Assembly (NCBI GenBank): GCA_963809795.1
Contig: CAWELN010000020.1
Location: 62,001 to 126,000 of the forward strand
Direction: 5' to 3'
DNA from: DASUAS01 sp963809795
GTDB taxonomy: Bacteria; Actinomycetota; Acidimicrobiia; IMCC26256; DASPTH01
Length of the DNA: 64,000 nt
In this document: positions 7,969 to 16,745 of the stretch, piece after piece
Position numbering within the stretch: the stretch's first letter is position 1
Layout of the letters: each line of letters begins with the position of its first letter
Translations under genes and position numbers: made by a program
The notes under the pieces: generated by a model
What the model was told of the DNA's origin: nothing
Databases searched by the model: none
What the model saw: the letters and a program-made list of their open reading frames with translations, nothing else

Positions 7969-9434
7969 CTGTCGATCGCATCGCCGCGTCCGCGCGCTCG
8001 ACCGGCGGCGCTATGAGCCGCCACCGAGGTGGGGTGCGTCGGCAGGATGACCGGCGGGCGCGGGGGCTGTGCGAAGTCGAAGTCGGCAGTGAGGTCGCCC
8101 AGTCCCGGCGCCGTCTCGCGCACGGACGGCCGCGGGTCGGGACGGCCGTCGGTGGCCGGGTCCAAGCGTTGCCCTCCGAGGAAGCGGTCCTCGATGAAGC
8201 GGACGTACGCATCGAAGCTCAACGTCTGGTGGTCGACGAGCCCCTGCCGGGCGTACGGGCTGATGACCAACCCCGGCACTCGTAGCCCGTACTGGTTGCC
8301 GCCGACGACGGGCGGCGGGACGTGGTCGTAGAAGCCGCCCATCTCGTCCCAGCTGATGAAGATTGCGGTCGAGTCCCAGTCAGGCCCCCGCATGATCGCG
8401 TTGACCACCCGCGTCACGTACGCCTGGCCGTCGGTGATGCTCTGCGGGGGGTGCTCACTCGTGTCGTGGTTCGGGATCACCCACGAGACCGCGGGGAGGG
8501 TACCGGCACGGGCGGCCTGGTAGAGGTGCTCGGTGTCCTGGATGTTGCCCAGCTGGTGATCGTGGTTCACCGTCGTGAAGTACGGCAGCGGGTTCCAGAT
8601 CCCGCTGCTGTGCGGACGCTGCGGAACCTTCGGGCAGGTGACCTGGGCGGGGTTCCGGCAATCCGGCTCCGCGCCGATCGCGACGTAGTACCGCCAGGTG
8701 ACGTGTGCCCGGTAGAGCAGCCAGGTGAGGTCGGTCCATGCGTAGTTGGGTCGATCGACCTTGCGCCCGTAGGTCAGCACGTTCCCGTTGACGACGTCGG
8801 GTGGGAGATCGACACGCTGGGGAGCGTCCTTGCACGACATCGGGTCGTCGCGACGCGAGCACAACGCCGACCAGGCCGAGACGAGGGAAAGGTGCTCGGG
8901 GAGGCTCCACGACGCGAGCGGAGCGAACATGTGGTCCTGGAGCACGAACTGACGGGCATACTGCCAGTAGTTCGGGATCTCAGTGGCGTCGTGGTAGCCC
9001 ATCACATCGTGACCCGCGCCGGGCCGCGCACGTTGCTGCTCTGTGAGTCCGCTCTGCGCGCTCGCCACGAACCCGTCCATCTTCCCGTGGTCGACGTCGC
9101 GCATCGTGTCCGGCAGCGAATGCGGTCCCCCGCCATTCGTGACGCTCGTGTCGTGGTACGGCGCGACGCACTCGCCCGACCTCGGATCGGGCGAGCAGAC
9201 CGTCGGGACGCCGTTGACCATTGGGATCCCGTCGGCCCCGGGAAAGGTGCCGAAGTAGTGGTCGAACGAATGGTTCTCCTGCATGATCACGACGATGTGC
9301 CGGATCTTGTCGATCCCCACCGAAGCCGGTGCCGGGGTTTCCACGGGCACCGCGGGCCCAGCCGCCAGCACGACCGTCGTCACCGCCACGACCCCGGCCA
9401 CCGCGAGCCGAAGTGGGTGGAAGCGCACGATCAC
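7920..9434 (-). CDS. secreted phosphoesterase, phospholipase C-like
   Basis: 504 residues of the phosphoesterase family that includes bacterial acid phosphatases and non-specific phospholipases C. An N-terminal hydrophobic signal (residues 8-30) indicates export. The core motifs are ENHSFDHYFG (53-62), SEHPP (326-330) and SWDEMGGFYDHV (361-372), which supply the metal and phosphate ligands in this family. It begins with GTG at 9434, overlapping the stop of a short upstream frame as GTGA. The C-terminal 60 residues are Arg/Ala-rich and unconserved. It probably hydrolyses phospholipid or phosphate monoesters outside the membrane; the substrate is not decidable. Confidence 0.85.
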   Translation of the reverse strand: MIVRFHPLRLAVAGVVAVTTVVLAAGPAVPVETPAPASVGIDKIRHIVVIMQENHSFDHYFGTFPGADGIPMVNGVPTVCSPDPRSGECVAPYHDTSVTNGGGPHSLPDTMRDVDHGKMDGFVASAQSGLTEQQRARPGAGHDVMGYHDATEIPNYWQYARQFVLQDHMFAPLASWSLPEHLSLVSAWSALCSRRDDPMSCKDAPQRVDLPPDVVNGNVLTYGRKVDRPNYAWTDLTWLLYRAHVTWRYYVAIGAEPDCRNPAQVTCPKVPQRPHSSGIWNPLPYFTTVNHDHQLGNIQDTEHLYQAARAGTLPAVSWVIPNHDTSEHPPQSITDGQAYVTRVVNAIMRGPDWDSTAIFISWDEMGGFYDHVPPPVVGGNQYGLRVPGLVISPYARQGLVDHQTLSFDAYVRFIEDRFLGGQRLDPATDGRPDPRPSVRETAPGLGDLTADFDFAQPPRPPVILPTHPTSVAAHSAAGRARGRGDAIDSYDPPVRSASPTSARK

Positions 9435-9565
9435 CGCGGTGCGGCCCTCGGACGCAAACCCACCAGCCCGCGTCGCTTCGACGACCCCGACTCGCCGACC
9501 GGGCGCTCGAGCCGTCCCTGCCAGGCGAACCAGACCAGACAGACCAGCGCGGCCGCGAGCAGCAC
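9431..9565 (-). CDS. possible single-helix membrane peptide upstream of the phosphoesterase
   Basis: A frame with one strong hydrophobic segment (VLLAAALVCLVWFAWQG) and a basic tail ends in TGA at 9431-9433. That TGA overlaps the GTG start of the phosphoesterase, a layout typical of translational coupling. The start is unclear: the first GTG inside the helix is at 9565, and longer starts would enter the divergent gene at 9683. Chance is possible. Confidence 0.3.
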   Translation of the reverse strand: MLLAAALVCLVWFAWQGRLERPVGESGSSKRRGLVGLRPRAAPR

Positions 9566-9682
9566 CGGAATGACGCTAGCGCGAGTACTCGAGCGACCGT
9601 CACCCCGTCGCGGCGCCGCGAAACACCGAGCCGGCAGTAGACCGAGCTCGCCGTCGAGGCCGATTTCCGAGAGGGGAACACG

Positions 9683-10549
9683 ATGACCATCGCGGTGATC
9701 GGCGCCACCGGCCACGTCGGCAGCGAGATCGTCCGTGGCGCGATCGCGCGCGGCGATGCGGTCGCCGCGCTGGTTCGCGACGCCGACGAAGGCCGCCGCA
9801 CCTTCGGCGAACCCGACGGGCTACATCTCCGCCCCACCCGCCTGGACGACCCCCGCGACGTCACCGAGGCACTCGAGGGGATCCGCAACGTCTTCATCGC
9901 GATGGGATCAGTCGGGATCCAGGGCGTTCTGCAGCGGATCGCGATCAACGTCGCGTCCACAATCTCCTCGATCGAGCAGGTCACCCGCCTCTCGGTGCTG
10001 AACGCCTCGGCCGACTCACTGGGGATCAACCAGCGAGCCCACTACAGCATCGACCAGTTCGCTTCCTCGATCGCAGTGCCGTACTCGACGATCCGACCCG
10101 CGATCTTCCAGTTGTCGCTGCTCGCCGCGGCGCCCGAGGTGCGTGCGTCGCGCACATGGACCGGCCTCGCCGCCAGCGGCCGCGTCGCCTTGATCGACCA
10201 TCGCGACGCGGCCGAGGCCAGGCTGCGCGTGCTCACCGACCCGGCACTGTGGGGCGCGCACCACGACCTGACCGGACCGGTCCCCATGTCGTGGCCGGCG
10301 GCGCTCGAGCTGCTGTCGGCGGAACTCGGCGAATCCGTCACCTTCCAGGTCGCAACCGAGCCGCAGTTCCTCCGGCGCCTGATCGCCGCGGGGATACCGG
10401 CCGGGGAAGCCGAGCTGCTCATCACGCGCGAGTGGGCGATCCTGGCCGGCGAAAACGACTACACGACCGACTCCTTCCAGCAGATCACCGGCCGCTCCCC
10501 CCGACCGCTGGCCGAGTTCCTCCACGAGCACCGCGCACAATTCGTCTGA
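9683..10549 (+). CDS. NAD(P)-binding NmrA-type reductase/epimerase-like protein
   Basis: 288 residues with the N-terminal Rossmann motif VIGATGHVGSEIVRGA (residues 5-20), typical of NmrA-like atypical short-chain dehydrogenases. The Asp/Arg region (LVRDADEG) indicates NADP preference. The classical YxxxK pair is not obvious, as in many NmrA-like proteins that bind but may not turn over substrate. The start at 9683 follows GAGAGGGG. The C-terminal EWAILAGENDYTTD region resembles sugar-epimerase-like NmrA homologues. It is divergent from the phosphoesterase with 248 bp between them. Confidence 0.75.
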   Translation: MTIAVIGATGHVGSEIVRGAIARGDAVAALVRDADEGRRTFGEPDGLHLRPTRLDDPRDVTEALEGIRNVFIAMGSVGIQGVLQRIAINVASTISSIEQVTRLSVLNASADSLGINQRAHYSIDQFASSIAVPYSTIRPAIFQLSLLAAAPEVRASRTWTGLAASGRVALIDHRDAAEARLRVLTDPALWGAHHDLTGPVPMSWPAALELLSAELGESVTFQVATEPQFLRRLIAAGIPAGEAELLITREWAILAGENDYTTDSFQQITGRSPRPLAEFLHEHRAQFV

Positions 10550-10973
10550 TGTCCGTGCGTCAGCCTCAGCCATGCGTCATGTTCTCACGCCGCAAAATCC
10601 GATCTGTCGTGGCGCTCCGTCACATTCGAGTGCTCATCGCCGAGAACAACGCAAGGAACCGCTTGCAGGAGCTCTCGGACGAAGCCGATCGCGGACACTG
10701 ATCTTCCGAAAGAGCTGCCGATCGGCGCTACCGGTACGCACCTCTCTGACTGACGTCGCCGGGCGCACGCGTCGCGATGGTGCACCCCGCGTCACTGCGC
10801 CCGAGCGGGCATTACGTGTGCGTAGCCGCGGTCACCCGGGCGCGACCCTTGCATACCCGGACCCGCCGATGGAAGATGCCTCGTGGCGTGGCAGGGAGCC
10901 GGACTTCTTCACGACTGGTGCGGGCTGAACAGAGGTCCCTGCGTTCACCGGCCCACCAACTTCGGAGGTTCCC
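10550..10973. other. 424-bp stretch without a supported gene
   Basis: Frames present here lack ribosome sites and have Arg-rich, low-complexity translations. The only clear signal is the Shine-Dalgarno just before 10974. No strong dyad was found. Confidence 0.5.
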
Positions 10974-12272
10974 ATGGCCGAGATCCGTCCGTTCCAGGTC
11001 GACGTCGCCGACGAGATGCTCGACGATTTGCGGCGGCGCATTGGCGAGACGCGCTGGCCGACCAGGGAACTCGTCGCCGATCGGTCGCAGGGTGTGCAGT
11101 TGGCGGCGACGCAGGAGCTCGCCCGCTACTGGACGACCGAGTACGACTGGCGCAAGTGCGAGGCGCGACTGAACGCGCTGCCGCAGTTCAAGACCGAGAT
11201 CGACGGGCTGAACATCCACTTCATCCACGTGAAGTCGGCGCACGAGAACGCGCTGCCGTTGGTCATGACGCACGGCTGGCCGGGCTCGATCATCGAGCTG
11301 CTCGAGACCATCGGCCCACTCACCGACCCGACCGCGCACGGCGGTAATGAAAATGACGCGTTCCACCTCGTGCTGCCGTCCATCCCCGGCTACGGCTTCT
11401 CCGACGAGCCAACCGAGCTCGGCTGGGGCCCCATCCGCATCGGACAGGCCTGGCACGAACTCATGCGGCGCCTCGGCTACACCCGGTATGTCGCGCAGGG
11501 CGGCGACGTGGGCTCCCAGGTCACCGACGCGATGGGCCGCCTGGCACTCGACGGTTTGATCGGCATCCACACGAACCTCCTCACGCCGGCGCTCGGCGAC
11601 GCCGAAGCCTTGAGCGCGTCACCACCCACCAAAGAAGAACGTGCTGCCCTCGACCAGCTCGCCACATTCAATGCGTCCGGCACTGGCTACTTCGTGGAGC
11701 AGGCAACGCGCCCGGAGACGATCGGCTATGCCCTGCTGGATTCACCCATCGCCCTGGCGGCCTGGATCATGGATCACGATACGGACAGCTACGAAAAGAT
11801 CGCCCGCGCCTTCGTCGACGGGAAACCCTCGGGCGGGCTCACCCGAGAGCACATCGTCGACAACATCACGCTGTATTGGTTGACCGGCACCGGCGCCTCG
11901 GCCGCGCGCTCGTACTGGGAAGAAGGACAAGAGAATGCTCGTGCGGCCGGCCAAGCGGCCACGCCGGTCTCGGTTCCGGTCGGCTTCACCACGTTCCCCG
12001 GGGAGATCTGGCGGACTCCACGCAGCTGGGTCGAGCGGGCATACCCCAACGTCCCCATCTACTTCAACGAGGTGGACAAGGGCGGTCACTTCGCCGCCTG
12101 GGAAGAACCCGACCTGTTCGCGAGCGAACTTCGGGCCGCGTTCCGCCGCGCTCCGATAGTGCAGGAGGAGGACGGCGCACGCGAGTTTGCCGTCTCCCTC
12201 ACGAAACAAAAATGCGTAACTACCGATCTGTGCGGGCTGTTAGCGGCGCGTGCGATGTGTTCTGGAGTTTGA
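10974..12272 (+). CDS. epoxide hydrolase, alpha/beta-hydrolase type with EHN domain
   Basis: The N-terminal epoxide-hydrolase lid domain (residues 1-80, starting IRPFQVDVADEMLDDLRRRI) precedes an alpha/beta-hydrolase core. The oxyanion motif HGWPGS is at 100-105, the nucleophile Asp178 in GGDVGS (usually GGDWGS), and the catalytic His373 in GGHFAAWEEP. It opens epoxides to diols through an ester intermediate in the cytosol. GGAGG precedes the ATG at 10974. The homologous region ends near residue 393; the remaining ~40 residues (KQKCVTTDLCGLL and so on) look like read-through past the ancestral stop, perhaps after an indel. It pairs functionally with the LEH-type enzyme at 4425. Confidence 0.85.
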   Translation: MAEIRPFQVDVADEMLDDLRRRIGETRWPTRELVADRSQGVQLAATQELARYWTTEYDWRKCEARLNALPQFKTEIDGLNIHFIHVKSAHENALPLVMTHGWPGSIIELLETIGPLTDPTAHGGNENDAFHLVLPSIPGYGFSDEPTELGWGPIRIGQAWHELMRRLGYTRYVAQGGDVGSQVTDAMGRLALDGLIGIHTNLLTPALGDAEALSASPPTKEERAALDQLATFNASGTGYFVEQATRPETIGYALLDSPIALAAWIMDHDTDSYEKIARAFVDGKPSGGLTREHIVDNITLYWLTGTGASAARSYWEEGQENARAAGQAATPVSVPVGFTTFPGEIWRTPRSWVERAYPNVPIYFNEVDKGGHFAAWEEPDLFASELRAAFRRAPIVQEEDGAREFAVSLTKQKCVTTDLCGLLAARAMCSGV

Positions 12273-12341
12273 TCGATTGGGTGGCCGTCCGGTTCTGGGC
12301 CGACATGACGAGGATCCGGCCGTCCTTGTCACCCCCAGCGC

Positions 12342-12983
12342 TCACATGCCGAACGATGTGTCGCGAACGACGGCAACGGCGGCGGGCTCGCCTGCGACCG
12401 CAACCTGGGCAACGGCTTGTCGTCCGAAGAGATACAGCAGAAGTTCGCCGGGCGGTCCGACGAGCCGAGCCGTCGGCTCGCCTCGCCGGGCTCGCACTCG
12501 CTCGTTTGTCCCGGCCCACGCGAGCTCGAGTCCCACGCCGCGTAGGCGCCGAGCAAGAATCCATGGTGCGCAAGCGACGTTGCGCCACAGGGCCGCGTCG
12601 AGATCGGGCACCTTGCTCCGCGGCCCCCGGCCATTCGCCCGGCGCACGTCCTCGTGATGCACGAAGAACTCGTTGAGGTTGGGAAATCTCCGCACCCAGC
12701 CGATGCGGAAGAAGCCAGGCGGCGGCCCCGACCTGACTCGATCGACGAGCGACGCGAAGTCGCGCTCGGCGAGCTCGGCTGTACGCGTCTCGGCGAACCG
12801 ATGCCACCGCCCGGAAAGAAGGAGGCCGGGTGCAGCGAGGTAGTCGTGCTCACGCAGCACGAGGTGCGCCGCGAGGTCGCGAGTAGACCACGCTTCGAGC
12901 AGGGTCGGCGCGTCGGGACCGAGTTCGAGGAAGAGGTCGCACAGCTGTTGACGCTCGAGCGCGTCGAACGAGGCCTCTGCCAT
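12342..12983 (-). CDS. TIGR03085-like metal-binding protein (DinB/maleylpyruvate-isomerase fold)
   Basis: 213 residues. The N-terminal region MAEASFDALERQQLCDLF and the motif WSTRDLAAHLVLREHD, with a later FFVHHEDVRRA, match the actinobacterial TIGR03085 family. These His and Glu/Asp residues are the presumed metal ligands of the four-helix bundle. The reaction is unknown; relatives include mycothiol-dependent maleylpyruvate isomerase. The start at 12983 is supported by TAGAGT eight bases upstream with no Shine-Dalgarno (leaderless pattern). It is convergent with the epoxide hydrolase. Confidence 0.75.
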   Translation of the reverse strand: MAEASFDALERQQLCDLFLELGPDAPTLLEAWSTRDLAAHLVLREHDYLAAPGLLLSGRWHRFAETRTAELAERDFASLVDRVRSGPPPGFFRIGWVRRFPNLNEFFVHHEDVRRANGRGPRSKVPDLDAALWRNVACAPWILARRLRGVGLELAWAGTNERVRARRGEPTARLVGPPGELLLYLFGRQAVAQVAVAGEPAAVAVVRDTSFGM

Positions 12984-12991
12984 CTTGCAGG

Positions 12992-12997
12992 ACTCTA
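12992..12997 (-). promoter_or_regulatory. -10 box TAGAGT of the TIGR03085-like gene
   Basis: TAGAGT on the minus strand ends eight bases before the ATG at 12983, so transcription would begin at or very near the start codon. No ribosome-binding site is present between them. Confidence 0.5.
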
Positions 12998-13170
12998 ACC
13001 ACAAGCAGACGCGGGTCGAGGCGTGACGGTGCGCGGCGCGCGACGACCCGGCGAGCAGCACCACCCGCACGACCGTCACAGCGTGGAGCTCCCGCCCGGC
13101 GTCGGCGAGTCGGTGTGTTGACCATCCGCGTGGGCTTCGTGCTGTTCGTGTTTCGGCGGCGTCGCTCGGC

Positions 13171-13965
13171 TCAGCGAAAGCGCGCTGCGGTCGCCGCGTC
13201 GGCGGGGAAGAAGCTCTCGATGGCGAGCTCGGCGATGGTCACGTCCAGCGGCGAGCCGAAGACCGTCATCGTGGAGAAGAAGCGCAGCTCGGTGTCATCG
13301 TCGAGCCGGAAGTGCATCGGGAGCACCGCTGCGGGCGGCGGGAGCACTGCACCGTCGCCGAGAGCTCGCGAGACGTCGGGATAGTCCGAGATTTCGTCGA
13401 GCAGGGCCTCGAGTCCGGGATCTGATGTCGCGGAGAGCTGGCGGTTGAGCCTCTCGATCACGTGTGCGGCGTACTCGTCGAAGTTCACGATGAATCTCGA
13501 GAGGCCGCGCGGATGCAGGCTGGCCCGTATGACGTTCATGGGCGGGTCGAGGAGCTCGGGTGAGATGAGATCCAGGAAGCCGGCGACGCCGGCGTTCGCT
13601 TCGAGGAGGTTCCACGCTCCATCGATGACGAAGGCGGGGCAAGGTTCGTGGTTGGCGAGGATGACCTCGATCGCCTGACGGACGCTGGCCAGCTCGGGGG
13701 CGTCGAGCGCAGACTCTTGGTAGACCGGCGCGAAGCCGGCAGCTGTCAGCATCACGTTGCGGTCGCGCAAGGGGACATCGAGGTGCTCGGCGAGGTGCAG
13801 GACCATCTCGCGGCTCGGCTTCGACCGGCCAGTCTCGACGAAGGAGAGATGTCGAGACGAGACGCCGGCCAGGCTGGCGAGGTCGAGTTGGCTCAAGCGA
13901 CGTTTCGATCGCCACATCTTCAGGAGCTCGCCGAGGCGCGGCGATGCCGCCGCGATGGTCGTCAC
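13171..13965 (-). CDS. XRE-family regulator with MmyB-like ligand domain
   Basis: 264 residues. The N-terminal Cro/C1-type helix-turn-helix (residues 10-65) contains RRLSQLDLASLAGVSSRHLS and FVETGRSKPSREM. The C-terminal 190 residues match the MmyB-like domain, a PAS-like fold that in studied relatives binds fatty acids or other hydrophobic ligands (ANHEPCPAFVIDGAWNLLEAN, PLDVTIAELAIESFFPAD). It probably regulates a nearby short-chain dehydrogenase or a gene of its own vicinity; the target is not identifiable. The GTG start at 13965 has TACCGT seven bases upstream and no Shine-Dalgarno. Confidence 0.85.
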   Translation of the reverse strand: MTTIAAASPRLGELLKMWRSKRRLSQLDLASLAGVSSRHLSFVETGRSKPSREMVLHLAEHLDVPLRDRNVMLTAAGFAPVYQESALDAPELASVRQAIEVILANHEPCPAFVIDGAWNLLEANAGVAGFLDLISPELLDPPMNVIRASLHPRGLSRFIVNFDEYAAHVIERLNRQLSATSDPGLEALLDEISDYPDVSRALGDGAVLPPPAAVLPMHFRLDDDTELRFFSTMTVFGSPLDVTIAELAIESFFPADAATAARFR

Positions 13966-13972
13966 GGCTTCG

Positions 13973-13978
13973 ACGGTA
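13973..13978 (-). promoter_or_regulatory. -10 box TACCGT of the XRE/MmyB gene
   Basis: TACCGT on the minus strand ends seven bases before the GTG at 13965. This leaderless layout supports the chosen start. Confidence 0.5.
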
Positions 13979-14043
13979 CGCGCACGAGTGTCACCGGACC
14001 ATTACCTCACAGGGAATCGCCGTGGGTCGAGTGGCGGTCCACC

Positions 14044-14460
14044 ATGAGTTCCATGCAGACAACCAACAACACCGAACCCACCATCGTCGAACCGACCATC
14101 ATCGAAGCCACCATCGACCGCTATCTCGTGATGTGGAACGAGGCGGACGACGCCATCCGTTCGGATCAGGCGTATGCCGTCTGCGCCGACGACGGCCGTC
14201 TGGTCGACCCGCTGATCGAGGCCGTGGGGCCCGATCAGATCGCCGCCGCCATCGGCCAGCTGCGGGACCAGATGCCCGGTCACTCACTGACCCGCACGAC
14301 GGTCGTCGATGCCCACCACACCCATGCCCGATTCGGTTGGACCGTCAATGGCCCCGACGGCACCGTCGCCGTCGCCGGGATCGACGTCGTCACCTTCGCC
14401 GCTGATGGTCGCATCCAGACCGCGATCGGCTTCTTCGGGGATCCGGCGCCCGTCGCATGA
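14044..14460 (+). CDS. SnoaL/NTF2-like protein
   Basis: 138 residues with the cone-shaped NTF2-like pattern: an N-terminal helix (IDRYLVMWNEADDAIRSDQA), then DDGRLVDPLIEAVGPDQIAAAI, and a final strand (FAADGRIQTAIGFFGDP). Such proteins are isomerases, cyclases, hydrolases or binding proteins; no catalytic set stands out. The first ATG at 14044 has only a weak upstream purine tract, and a second ATG three codons later is possible. It is divergent from the XRE/MmyB gene by 78 bp and may be its target. Confidence 0.65.
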   Translation: MSSMQTTNNTEPTIVEPTIIEATIDRYLVMWNEADDAIRSDQAYAVCADDGRLVDPLIEAVGPDQIAAAIGQLRDQMPGHSLTRTTVVDAHHTHARFGWTVNGPDGTVAVAGIDVVTFAADGRIQTAIGFFGDPAPVA

Positions 14461-14600
14461 GCGGCCAGCTCTCCGGCGCTGGTGTGCCACGGACCTTCTC
14501 GAGTCGAGCGAGGCGGACGTCGAAGACGCACCTGACCGAGCGGCGCGTGTCGAGTCGCTGACCTGAGAAGAGACGACCGATGCAGTGCGTTCCAGCCGGG

Positions 14601-14861
14601 CTACTCGTCCAGTTCGATGTGCATCGATTCGACGAGTGGAACGCCGGAGAGCTGAGCACCAAGTCCGCTGGTGAGCTGCTCTTCGGCAACGCGCCGGGCT
14701 TCGGATTCGTCCGCTGCCTCGACGGTCATCGTCACCTGTCGCTGGACTCCACCACGGTCCGATTCCAGGACCGCGCTCATCCCGAGCGCGCTCTCTTCGA
14801 GCGCATCTACCCCGAGCACCAGATTCGGCTCGTCCAGCGTCACAATCACGGTCCACCTCAT
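14601..14861 (-). CDS. small protein of unknown function
   Basis: 86 residues beginning MRWTVIVTLDEPNLVLGVDA. The beta-alpha-beta pattern, with DESEARRVAEEQLTSGL as the helix, resembles a small ferredoxin-like or dodecin-size domain, but no family is recognised. The start is supported by TACGTT six bases upstream (leaderless). It stands between the SnoaL-like gene and a methyltransferase remnant. Confidence 0.6.
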   Translation of the reverse strand: MRWTVIVTLDEPNLVLGVDALEESALGMSAVLESDRGGVQRQVTMTVEAADESEARRVAEEQLTSGLGAQLSGVPLVESMHIELDE

Positions 14862-14867
14862 ACGGTC

Positions 14868-14873
14868 AACGTA
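14868..14873 (-). promoter_or_regulatory. -10 box TACGTT of the 86-residue gene
   Basis: TACGTT on the minus strand is separated from the ATG at 14861 by six bases with no room for a ribosome site. Confidence 0.5.
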
Positions 14874-14992
14874 GCCACGTCTCGATGGTGATGCCTCCTC
14901 GCTGAGGGAGGTTCCTCGATCGATCGGTGCCGCGCACGATCGCCCCCGGCATCGAAGCGTTCCGGGCGGTCTCGCGCCGGTCCGCCGAGGTT

Positions 14993-15306
14993 TCAGGGTC
15001 GTGTTCCCCATGCGGCGACGGTCATCGGCATGACGATCGTGCTCGCCGGGTCTTCGAGTGTGGCGATGGCCTCGGTGTAGTCCGCGAGATCGGTTGCGAT
15101 GACCTTGCCGTTGGGGCGACCATCTCGGCCAGCCAAAACGCCACCGCGCCGCCGCCAACCCCGATCTCGATACAACGGACACCCCGCCCGACCACAGAGG
15201 CGTTGAAGATGCGCCCAGGTTCCTTCGTCGAGCCCGTCTTCGAGTCCGCGAATACGGATCCGCTCCTCGGTCCAGCCGTGGTCGTATGCGTACCCACCGC
15301 TCGTGC
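14993..15306 (-). pseudogene. class I SAM-dependent methyltransferase remnant
   Basis: Pieces of a class I methyltransferase are spread over different frames. The N-terminal entry is only visible in translation as a typical lead (WTEERIRIRGLEDGL). The SAM-binding motif I appears as CIEIGVGGGAVAFWLAEMVA in one frame, and motif II as NGKVIATDLADY in another. The sequence then jumps almost directly to an ending of the type seen at methyltransferase C-termini (VMPMTVAAWGTRP, stop at 14993). About 130-150 central residues expected in the family are missing. Internal deletion plus frame changes mark it as a pseudogene rather than a small enzyme. Confidence 0.6.
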
Positions 15307-15315
15307 CTCACCGCG

Positions 15316-15872
15316 CTACCGGGTCGAGATCTCGCCGGGACGGTTGAAGCGGTAGAAGAACGGTCCGAGATCGCCGGTTTCGAGAACTCGGGTTAGGGCG
15401 ATGAGGCTCTCCAAGAGAGGCGCTTGCGCAAGATCTCCGAGGTGGATGGGATTGAATCCGGCATCGCGGATCAGCCGCTCCGTTGTGTCGCGCGCTTCGG
15501 GATCTGCTGCGAACATCGTGCCCGGTGGCAGCGGTTCCGCGTCGACCTTGTCGTACAGAACGGCGAAGTTGGTGTTGAACGCTTTTGCGGTTGGGCCGCG
15601 GGTGAAGGACTTGACTTGCTGCGCCACGGACTCGAAGCCGGCAGAGCGCGCGCCGAACTTGTTCGTCGCGTCGATGGTGATCTGGCCCGTGAGGCCCGTG
15701 ACCTTCGCGAGTCCGTCTGCGATGGCGTCTCCCGGAATCGCTACTACGACCACTTCGGATCCGGAGGCATCCCCCCGTCACGGCCGAGCGCAGTTACCTC
15801 GTGACCTGCGGCAGACCAGCGGCGCGCTAGTCCGCCGCCAACTCGTCCACGTCCGACGGTCGTGATTCGCAT
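15316..15872 (-). CDS. NADPH-dependent F420 reductase-like protein (frame-disrupted)
   Basis: Reductase of the F420-dependent NADP oxidoreductase family. The upstream frame from the ATG at 15872 gives the nucleotide-binding start RITTVGRGRVGGGLARRW. A second frame starting inside the gene supplies VVVVAIPGDAIADGLAKV, the Asn-containing IDATNKFGA strand and the rest to 15316. The frames meet at a run of six C at 15771-15776, and one base fewer or more rejoins them. The expected Gly-x-Gly-x-x-Gly is altered to GRGRVGG. It would move hydride between NADPH and a deazaflavin or a related substrate. Continuous translation is not possible as printed. Confidence 0.65.
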
Positions 15873-16006
15873 CGCTCGCCACCTCGTGGTTCGACTCCGA
15901 TTGCGCGGAGTGTACCGACGCCATGTCTGCCGATCGGCTTGGTTCGCCCGGGCGGGTGCGGACCTGTCATTGGCGTCTGAGAGTGCGTGGTGTAGAAGGT
16001 CGAGCC

Positions 16007-16717
16007 ATGGAGCCGGGCCGGTTGATCGCGAAGGGTCGCGATGGTGACATCTTCGAGTTCGGCGACGGTTTGGTGCTTCGCAAGGCTCGCGACGGGCGCA
16101 GCATCGAGCACGAGGCTCGCATCATGCGTTACGCGGCTGTCCACGGCTATCCGGTTCCCGAGGTACATGACGTACGCGCCAATGGTTCTGAGATCATCAT
16201 CCAACGCATCGATGGGCCCTTGATGATGGAGCCGATGGCGAAGCGACCGTGGACGATCCCGCGGTATGCCTCGCTGCTCGCCGATCTCCACGACCAACTC
16301 CACGAGATTCCCGCCCCTGATTGGCTCGGGCAGTCATCCGACGGTGGCGACCGGCTCGTGCACCTCGATCTTCATCCGCTCAATGTGCTCCTTTCCGCGG
16401 GCGGCCCCGTGGTCATCGACTGGTCGAACGCAGCCCGCGGCGAGGCATTGAGCGATGTCGCGCTCACGTATGTGCTGTTGACCTGCCCGCGGATGCCTGG
16501 ACCGCGTCTTCTGCAGATCGCCGCGCAGCCCGCACGCGAGGGCCTGGCTCGGCTGTTTGCCCGGCGCTACCAGGGCCGAGGCCTCACCGAACGCATCGCG
16601 GTCGCAGCCGATCTCAAGACGCTCGATCCGCACATGATGCCGGACGAGATCGCAAACCTGCATCGTCTGGCCCACCGGATGCGACGGAAAGCGCCACACG
16701 ATCCTGAGCCAAGCTGA
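16007..16717 (+). CDS. aminoglycoside phosphotransferase (APH)-family kinase
   Basis: 236 residues with a kinase-like fold. The catalytic loop HLDLHPLNVLL (119-129, catalytic Asp121 and Asn126) is followed by VVIDWSN (Asp138, the metal-binding Asp of the usual DFD/DWE). An N-terminal lobe (LIAKGRDGDIFEFGDGLVLRK) carries the ATP-site Lys. It phosphorylates small alcohols or antibiotics; the substrate is unknown. The start at 16007 has GAAGG upstream. It lies 28 bp before the sulfotransferase on the same strand, likely one transcript. Confidence 0.75.
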   Translation: MEPGRLIAKGRDGDIFEFGDGLVLRKARDGRSIEHEARIMRYAAVHGYPVPEVHDVRANGSEIIIQRIDGPLMMEPMAKRPWTIPRYASLLADLHDQLHEIPAPDWLGQSSDGGDRLVHLDLHPLNVLLSAGGPVVIDWSNAARGEALSDVALTYVLLTCPRMPGPRLLQIAAQPAREGLARLFARRYQGRGLTERIAVAADLKTLDPHMMPDEIANLHRLAHRMRRKAPHDPEPS

Positions 16718-16745
16718 CATCGCTTCCGAAAAGAGGGGGAGGGGC

